Shown in pieces: positions 1-4,625 of a DNA stretch of 7,107 nt. The first letter of the stretch is position 1. Every line of letters begins with the position of its first letter. Source of the DNA: Spirochaetia bacterium (lineage in GTDB: Bacteria > Spirochaetota > Leptospirae > Leptospirales > Leptonemataceae); contig JACPZR010000598.1 in NCBI GenBank assembly GCA_016195395.1, forward strand, positions 1 through 7,107. Reading direction: 5' to 3'. Made by a program: the position numbers and the translations under genes. The notes below the pieces were generated by a model. It had not been told where the DNA came from, made no database searches, and saw nothing but the letters and a program-made list of their open reading frames with translations.

Positions 1-225
1 AAGAAGTCCACGGCCTCCGATGCGGCTCGCGCGCTGGAGAAGGTCACCGGCGTCTCGGTGGTCGAAGGCGGCTATGTCTATGTCCGCGGCCTGGGCGAAC
101 GCTACTCCGCCACCATGCTCAACAACGCCATGGTGCCCACGACGGAAGCCGAGCGGCGGGTTGTCCCGCTGGATCTGTTCCCAGCGGCCATGATCGACAA
201 CATCCGGATTCTGAAAGGACAGTAG
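1..225 (+). pseudogene. TonB-dependent receptor plug-domain fragment, broken at its 3' side
   Basis: Frame 1 is open from the window edge and encodes 74 residues before a TAG at 223-225. It reads as the plug domain of a TonB-dependent outer-membrane receptor. Visible motifs are SDAARALEKVTGVSVVEGG, YVYVRGLGERYS and RRVVPLDLFP, ending in IDNIRILK. In this family the motif after ILK/VLK normally continues into a Thr-Tyr-Thr-Pro-Asp-like stretch and then several hundred residues of beta-barrel. Here only Gly-Gln and a stop follow, so the gene is cut near base 216. Intact receptors import siderophores, vitamins or carbohydrates across the outer membrane using TonB energy; without a barrel this remnant cannot. 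The piece is about 66% GC against about 49% just downstream, which fits resident chromosome interrupted by acquired DNA. The 5' part lies outside the window. The family call is strong; the ligand is unknown. Confidence 0.88.
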
Positions 226-777
226 AATATGCGCCCTGTATGCATTTGGGAATCGGGATTGCAGACCGATTCTGTAGAAGTCCAGCTGAGTGCCATAGGC
301 TTCTCGCTCCGAAATTTCCGCCAAGACTTTGTTTTCGATGGCAACAATCCAACTCTGATCGGGAGCGGTCACGAGAAGATCGATACGTCCATGATTTCCT
401 TCGTGCGTTATCTCGAATTCCCGATGTATTGAGTATGTGTCCAGATCTTCGAGAAAATCCGGCGCCGCGAATTGCAGGAAAGCTTTAAGCACATCTTTTC
501 CAGACGCTCCACGTTCCGGATCGAAAAGATATTGAAGAACGTTGGAATGGGTGTTTTCACGGAAGTTGTGCTCCATTAGTTCGAAAATGGACGGTCGCAG
601 GAACAGCTCATGATCCGATTGACGCAGGGATTCACGAGTCGTCTGGACGGCGCCCGCATGCAAAGCCACGGTCTTTTCGAGGGTGCGAAGGGATTCTTCA
701 GCGTCCCTTGACCTCTGCTGACGGTCCAGATGATGCAGTGTAACGAGAGACTCCAGTAACGATTTGCGCTGATCCAT
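1..777 (-). CDS. PD-(D/E)XK nuclease (PDDEXK_4-like), N-terminal part, truncated
   Basis: The start is ATG at 777-775, the only ATG after an in-frame stop (TAA, 804-802), with GGGAGG 14 nt upstream. The frame has no stop before base 1. Real similarity covers about 187 residues (777 to about 217); the rest is antisense to the TonB receptor. Residues 1-60 look helical and charged. Residues 63-101 (SIFELMEHNFRENTHSNVLQ, then YLFDPE) match the start of PDDEXK_4 nucleases. The core is Glu120/Glu122 in REFEI, Asp133 in GRIDLLV, Glu148-x-Lys150 in AIENKV, and Gln164 in QLDFY: the metal-binding Asp, ExK and downstream Gln of this fold. Relatives are, from memory, about 350-400 residues, so roughly half is missing. 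The gene diverges from the ATPase operon and may be an accessory DNA-cutting effector. It is probably non-functional as it stands, although the catalytic residues remain. The true 3' end cannot be set from this window. Confidence 0.78.
   Translation of the reverse strand, partial: MDQRKSLLESLVTLHHLDRQQRSRDAEESLRTLEKTVALHAGAVQTTRESLRQSDHELFLRPSIFELMEHNFRENTHSNVLQYLFDPERGASGKDVLKAFLQFAAPDFLEDLDTYSIHREFEITHEGNHGRIDLLVTAPDQSWIVAIENKVLAEISEREAYGTQLDFYRIGLQSRFPNAYRAHILLSFQNPDVVDHGRWEQIQRDNPPLGFRRGHHGVVEHGGGVAFAQAADIDIAAFDHRDAGDLLQRASRIGGRGLL
205..232. other. Junction between resident receptor gene and acquired island
   Basis: Two unrelated coding similarities pointing in opposite directions both end at about 216/217. 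The + strand receptor plug loses its family pattern after Ile-Leu-Lys (211-216). The - strand nuclease keeps a family-like Ala-His-Ile-Leu-Leu-Ser stretch down to about 217, then reads only antisense receptor sequence. GC content falls from about 66% to about 49% across the same point. I see no terminal inverted repeat, transposase or obvious target duplication here, so the mechanism is open: recombination, deletion, or an assembly join. Confidence 0.6.
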
Positions 778-791
778 GTCCGATTCCGTTT

Positions 792-797
792 CCTCCC
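792..797 (-). promoter_or_regulatory. Ribosome binding site for the truncated nuclease gene
   Basis: On the - strand this reads GGGAGG, 14 nt before the ATG at 777. The spacing is longer than the usual 5-10 nt, so initiation may be modest. It still supports 777 as the start, because the only in-frame codons above it before the TAA stop are not start codons. Confidence 0.4.
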
Positions 798-908
798 ACC
801 ATTACTGCACGGCCCTGTGACATCCGAAGGGGCCGACTTCTGTCCTGATCGTGCCTTTGTATGTCCCACCCGCATGCCAAGATGATATTCAAGAGTCAAA
901 CCGGTCCC

Positions 909-922
909 TATCACCCGTGATA
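909..922. promoter_or_regulatory. Perfect inverted repeat in the divergent intergenic region, candidate operator
   Basis: TATCAC and GTGATA are exact reverse complements separated by CC, and a run of six T follows at 923-928. The repeat lies about 50 bp before the ATPase start, in the 193-bp region (778-970) between the divergent nuclease and ATPase genes, where a dimeric regulator could act on both. The 2-nt spacer makes a useful RNA hairpin unlikely, so an operator is a better guess than a terminator. No regulator gene is in the window, and no convincing -35/-10 pair was found on either strand. A 6+6 repeat can arise by chance. Confidence 0.28.
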
Positions 923-970
923 TTTTTTGATCGACGCAACGCCCCGTAAAAAACCCCCTTGGAAACTCAC

Positions 971-3900
971 ATGAAAACGGTCCAAACCCTCTGTAAGCCC
1001 CGCGAATCCCTGTTTTCGGACAACTTCAAGGACTACACACTTAACCTTTCGGACCTGCAAAGTGGCCGCTTGGACGGTGAGGAATTCTTCTCTGAAAACT
1101 ACCCTACAGACGGGATGAAGATACTCCTCCGCACGGCGTTTGAGCGCTTTGAGAGGAAATCTCAAGTAAGCGTGATCAAGCTGACGCAGGCAATGGGGGG
1201 AGGGAAAACCCATTCGATGATCGCCCTCGGTCTCCTTGCACAAGAGCCCAAGCTTCGCAAGCACCATCTGCCGGATGACGTGAAGAGCCATTTCATGGAT
1301 CCCATTCGGGTCGTTTCATTCAGCGGCCGAGAAAGCGACGCACCCTATGGGATATGGGGAAGCATTGCAAAGCAACTGGGGAAGCAGGACCAGCTCAAGG
1401 AATACTACCAGCCCTTGAAAGCACCCGGGGAAACCGCTTGGATCAACCTCCTCAAGGGCGATCCTTTGCTGATCCTTCTGGATGAACTGCCGCCTTACTT
1501 TGAGAATGCCGCGTCGATTCAGGTCGGCAATTCAGACCTTTCCAAAGTAACCACGACGGCTCTTTCGAATCTCATCACAGCCGCTAACAAGGAAGAGTTG
1601 TCCAACGTCCTTATTGTTATCTCGGACCTGAAGGCCACATACGAAGGCGGATCCAAGCAACTGGGTGATGCGCTCAAGAACTTCGACAACGAAGTGGGTC
1701 GGAGTGCTGTCCAGTTGGAGCCCGTTCGTTTGAACTCGGATGAGGTCTACCACATCCTCCGAAGGAAATTGTTCGCTGAACTTCCGAGCGACACAGAGAT
1801 ACGCAAGGTGTCATCAGGCTTTGCTGACGAACTCCGCAAGGCAAAAGAAATGGACCTTACGGCAGAATCGCCGGAAGACTTTGCTTCGAGAATCGAAAGT
1901 GCATACCCCTTCCATCCGGCTGTGAAGGACCTCTACGCCCGTTTCAGGGAGAACTCCGGTTTCCAACAGACTCGCGGCTTAATCAGACTCATTCGAGCCT
2001 TGATCCGCTCCATCTACACCGAGCGCAAAGAGGAACCGATCTTCTTGCTTTCACCAGCCCACTTTGATCTCGATCATTCCGAAACGTTCTCGTTGGTTAC
2101 ACAGATCAACGCGGCCCTGACCAATGCGATCAGTCATGACATCGCTTCCAAGGGCTCTGCGGAGGCACAGAAGCTTGATCAGGGTCTTTCCGATCCCGTT
2201 CATGCGCACTGCGCCAAGGTGCTGTTCTTCTCGTCACTGTCCTCCGTGCCCAATGCCGTTCGCGGACTGACCGAGGCTGAACTCATCGCATACATTGTCC
2301 AACCCCAGCGGGATGTTTCCCAGATCAGATCCCGCACGTTATCCGGCCTCCAAACCACATGCTGGTATTTGCATTTGGACCGTGAGGGTAAATACGTCTT
2401 CAAAGATGTTCAGAACATTGTCGCGAAGGTGAATTCCCTCGTAAGCCAGTATGACGCCACGCAGGCAAAAAAGAAGCTACAAACGCTATTGCGTGAAATG
2501 TTCGAGCCGACCAGCAAGGATGCCTATCAGGATTGCTCTGTATTGGAGCCCTTGGATACGATCCGCCTGTCGGATGAAAAGGTGACGTTGATTGTCTGTT
2601 CTCCCGCCGCCGGATCGGTTCATCCGGAGATTGGGCCTTTCTACGAAAGTCAGGATTTCAGGAACAGGGGGCTCTACCTTACGGGCGAAAAGCAGGGAAT
2701 GGATTCTCTCCTGTCCGTTGCGAAGAGTTTGAAGGCCATTGAGACAATCATTGCGGACCTAGAATCCGAGAAGGTCCAGCCGCGCGATCCTCAGTATGTG
2801 GATGCCAGTAACCTGCGGGATCAGTATTCAAATCTCTTCTACAGCGCCGCACGCGAAACCTTCAATCGTCTCTACTACCCCAGTGCTGACAAGTTGATGG
2901 CCGCGGACTTCTCCATGAATTTCACTGGGAATGACTATCGTGGTGAGGATCAGGTGCGCGAAACCCTTGAAAAGAAGCAGAAATTCACGACGGACACGGA
3001 AAGTGATACCTTTAGACAGAAGTGCGAAATGCGTCTCTTTACCGGAAGTGAGATGGAGTGGACGGAAATAAAGAAGAGAGCCGCCCGAAATCCAGTCTGG
3101 CAGTTCCATCGGCCTGACGCCTTGGATCGTTTGAAAGAGCGGCTGGTCCGGCAGGAACAATGGCGCTCTAATGGGAAGTTCATTCAGAAAGGTCCATTCC
3201 CGCCGCCGGAGACATCGGTAAAGATCCACTTGGTGAACCGCGATCAGAGCACAGGAGAAAGTATTCTGCGGGTTGAGCCGGTCAATGGCGACGTTATCTA
3301 CTACGACTTCAGCGTGGATCCAACGGACGCTTCCATGAAAGTGTCTGATTACTCGAAGTTCCGAACGAAAGAGATGAACGTTCGCTTCAAGTGCGTGGAT
3401 ACAACGGGAAAACACCCCACCGGCAAGATTGAACACTGGAAGAATACGCTCAACCTCAAGTATGAGCTTGTTCCGCAGGGCGGTGAAGTCCGTGTTTCGA
3501 TCATCTCAATCCCCGAGGCGGCTGTTAAGTTTACCACAGACGGCTCGCATCCTAGAGAGATCGGGGGCCTTTATTCGGGAACATTTTCGGTTAGCAGAAA
3601 ATGCATTGTGCAAGCGATTGCACAGAAGGATGGCATTGAATCCGAGGTGCTCCAGTTTGACGTCGATCCAAAAGCAATCAAAGAGCGGAAGATCGACCCG
3701 TCGAAGAGGCTTGTGCTCCGCAGAGATATCCAGCTGAACTCGACCGAGAAGGCCTACGGTTTTCTGGAAAAGATGGCCAAGCATAGTGGAGAAGGTTCCG
3801 GAGTCCGTGTATCTGTTTCACAGGCAGGTGAGGACGAGGCGTGGTCTGAATTCACGTCCGGTGAGAAGCTTGTTTTGTCCGCAAAGGAACTTCTGGATCT

Positions 3901-4057
3901 GTTGGATTACGTGCGCAAACTGTTCTTCGACAGGAGCTTTCCCGACAACTCGGTTCGTATAACGCTTGGATCTCTCCGGTTTCCATCTGGGGCGGACTTT
4001 GAACGATTCAAGGATGACTTCCCAGTTGAATTCCGCTGGGAGGAGATTGATCAGTGA
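971..4057 (+). CDS. DUF499-family P-loop ATPase of a methylation-linked defence locus
   Basis: This encodes 1028 residues from ATG 971; an in-frame TTG at 959 would add four. I prefer ATG because the family opening (CKPRESLF) follows at once and GGA lies 7 nt upstream. The N-terminus matches DUF499: LSDLQSG, then FF.ENYPTDGMK. Walker A is QAMGGGKTH with Lys79 and Thr80. Walker B is LLILLDELPPYF with Asp171 and Glu172. LIVISD at 214-219 looks like sensor 1, and TRGLIRLIRALIRS suggests a later arginine-bearing AAA+ helix. The middle third shows no motif I can name. Residues about 835-900 resemble a chitobiase C-terminal/Fn3-associated beta-sandwich (AVKFTTDGSHP, then CIVQAIAQKDG). No signal peptide or membrane segment is seen, so it is cytoplasmic. 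It leads an operon with DUF3780 and DUF1156 genes and probably uses ATP to drive DNA sensing or remodelling in anti-phage defence. The domain call is firm; the role is inferred. Confidence 0.95.
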   Translation: MKTVQTLCKPRESLFSDNFKDYTLNLSDLQSGRLDGEEFFSENYPTDGMKILLRTAFERFERKSQVSVIKLTQAMGGGKTHSMIALGLLAQEPKLRKHHLPDDVKSHFMDPIRVVSFSGRESDAPYGIWGSIAKQLGKQDQLKEYYQPLKAPGETAWINLLKGDPLLILLDELPPYFENAASIQVGNSDLSKVTTTALSNLITAANKEELSNVLIVISDLKATYEGGSKQLGDALKNFDNEVGRSAVQLEPVRLNSDEVYHILRRKLFAELPSDTEIRKVSSGFADELRKAKEMDLTAESPEDFASRIESAYPFHPAVKDLYARFRENSGFQQTRGLIRLIRALIRSIYTERKEEPIFLLSPAHFDLDHSETFSLVTQINAALTNAISHDIASKGSAEAQKLDQGLSDPVHAHCAKVLFFSSLSSVPNAVRGLTEAELIAYIVQPQRDVSQIRSRTLSGLQTTCWYLHLDREGKYVFKDVQNIVAKVNSLVSQYDATQAKKKLQTLLREMFEPTSKDAYQDCSVLEPLDTIRLSDEKVTLIVCSPAAGSVHPEIGPFYESQDFRNRGLYLTGEKQGMDSLLSVAKSLKAIETIIADLESEKVQPRDPQYVDASNLRDQYSNLFYSAARETFNRLYYPSADKLMAADFSMNFTGNDYRGEDQVRETLEKKQKFTTDTESDTFRQKCEMRLFTGSEMEWTEIKKRAARNPVWQFHRPDALDRLKERLVRQEQWRSNGKFIQKGPFPPPETSVKIHLVNRDQSTGESILRVEPVNGDVIYYDFSVDPTDASMKVSDYSKFRTKEMNVRFKCVDTTGKHPTGKIEHWKNTLNLKYELVPQGGEVRVSIISIPEAAVKFTTDGSHPREIGGLYSGTFSVSRKCIVQAIAQKDGIESEVLQFDVDPKAIKERKIDPSKRLVLRRDIQLNSTEKAYGFLEKMAKHSGEGSGVRVSVSQAGEDEAWSEFTSGEKLVLSAKELLDLLDYVRKLFFDRSFPDNSVRITLGSLRFPSGADFERFKDDFPVEFRWEEIDQ
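4038..4045 (+). promoter_or_regulatory. Strong ribosome binding site deciding the DUF3780 GTG start
   Basis: GGGAGGAG lies within the last codons of the ATPase gene and ends 8 nt before the GTG at 4054. This near-consensus Shine-Dalgarno supports the GTG start. The start overlaps the ATPase stop as GTGA, an arrangement typical of translational coupling. Confidence 0.8.
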
Positions 4058-4608
4058 AATCCTCACGAAAGAAAAGCACCAAGAAGAATCGAGAGGAAAT
4101 CAGCTTTGGGCTGGTTCCTGAAGAGACAGCGCACCACTTTGCGGTGACGATTGGCGACCCAGCCGGCCCTTACATATACGTCTCTGAACACTTTGAGTAT
4201 TTTGACGCGGAAGAACGCAGACGGATTCAATATTCGATCAAGCCGGAAGATCCGGCCATGCGCGTGGTCCTCGCCCGACAGAAGTGGGACATGATCAAAG
4301 ATGTTCTCCAGATGGAGTTCAACCAGCGCCTGAAACGCTCGGGGCTCAAGACCTCGCAGTTTAAGAAGGGGTTTAACGTCTTACCTAGGCTCTTCGGGAA
4401 AGAACTGGTCCTTTTATGCTGGGCCGTGGAGGATGCCGACCCTGGCTCGATTGCACTCGCCGTCCAGAACTGGCAGGGATTGAAGCCGGAAGAGCGCTGG
4501 TGGCTCTATACCATGACAAATGCGGCCACCGGCCAAGCCATCCGCGGGCGTGACAAAGGCTGGAGAAAAGCTGTGCGGATAGCCCTCACCGAAAATCCTG
4601 TATCGTAA
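4054..4608 (+). CDS. DUF3780 protein, uncharacterised core partner of the DUF499/DUF1156 module
   Basis: This encodes 184 residues from a GTG start that overlaps the ATPase stop by 4 bp. Residues 2-13 are very basic (KSSRKKSTKKNR), which could contact nucleic acid. The rest matches DUF3780: SFGLVP at 17-22, HHFAVTIG at 27-34, IYVSEHFEYF at 41-50, then EFNQRLKRSG near 88-97. The strongest block runs from LFGKELVLLCWAVEDADP (113-130) through NWQGLKPEERWWLYTMTNAA (139-158) to GWRKAVRIALTENPVS at the C-terminus. The length appears normal and complete. No catalytic motif, membrane segment or signal peptide is visible, and I know of no assigned biochemical function. Its constant place between the ATPase and the methyltransferase, with coupled translation from the ATPase gene, suggests a stoichiometric subunit or adaptor. 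That is inference. The family assignment is firm. Confidence 0.93.
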   Translation: MKSSRKKSTKKNREEISFGLVPEETAHHFAVTIGDPAGPYIYVSEHFEYFDAEERRRIQYSIKPEDPAMRVVLARQKWDMIKDVLQMEFNQRLKRSGLKTSQFKKGFNVLPRLFGKELVLLCWAVEDADPGSIALAVQNWQGLKPEERWWLYTMTNAATGQAIRGRDKGWRKAVRIALTENPVS

Positions 4609-4625
4609 GCCGATTCAGTTCCACT

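Noticed and set aside
229..488. Two small + strand open frames (67 and 82 codons)
   Set aside because: They are antisense to the PD-(D/E)XK nuclease, whose motifs explain this stretch, and they show no recognisable domain.
894..899. TTGACT on the - strand as a -35 box for the nuclease gene
   Set aside because: The hexamer is good, but no acceptable -10 box lies 16-18 bp downstream, so I do not call a promoter.
576..914. Two - strand open frames of 112 and 64 codons over the nuclease start and intergenic region
   Set aside because: They are in other frames from the nuclease motifs, rich in Arg, Ser and Cys, and resemble no family. The nuclease frame starting at 777 is the coherent one.
909..928. 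Inverted repeat plus six T as a Rho-independent terminator
   Set aside because: A 2-nt loop cannot fold; opening one pair leaves a weak AT-rich 5-bp stem. No gene ends just before it on the + strand.
2828..3436. A 202-codon - strand open frame
   Set aside because: It lies wholly antisense to the DUF499 ATPase gene and has no recognisable motif, so it is a shadow of the real coding strand.
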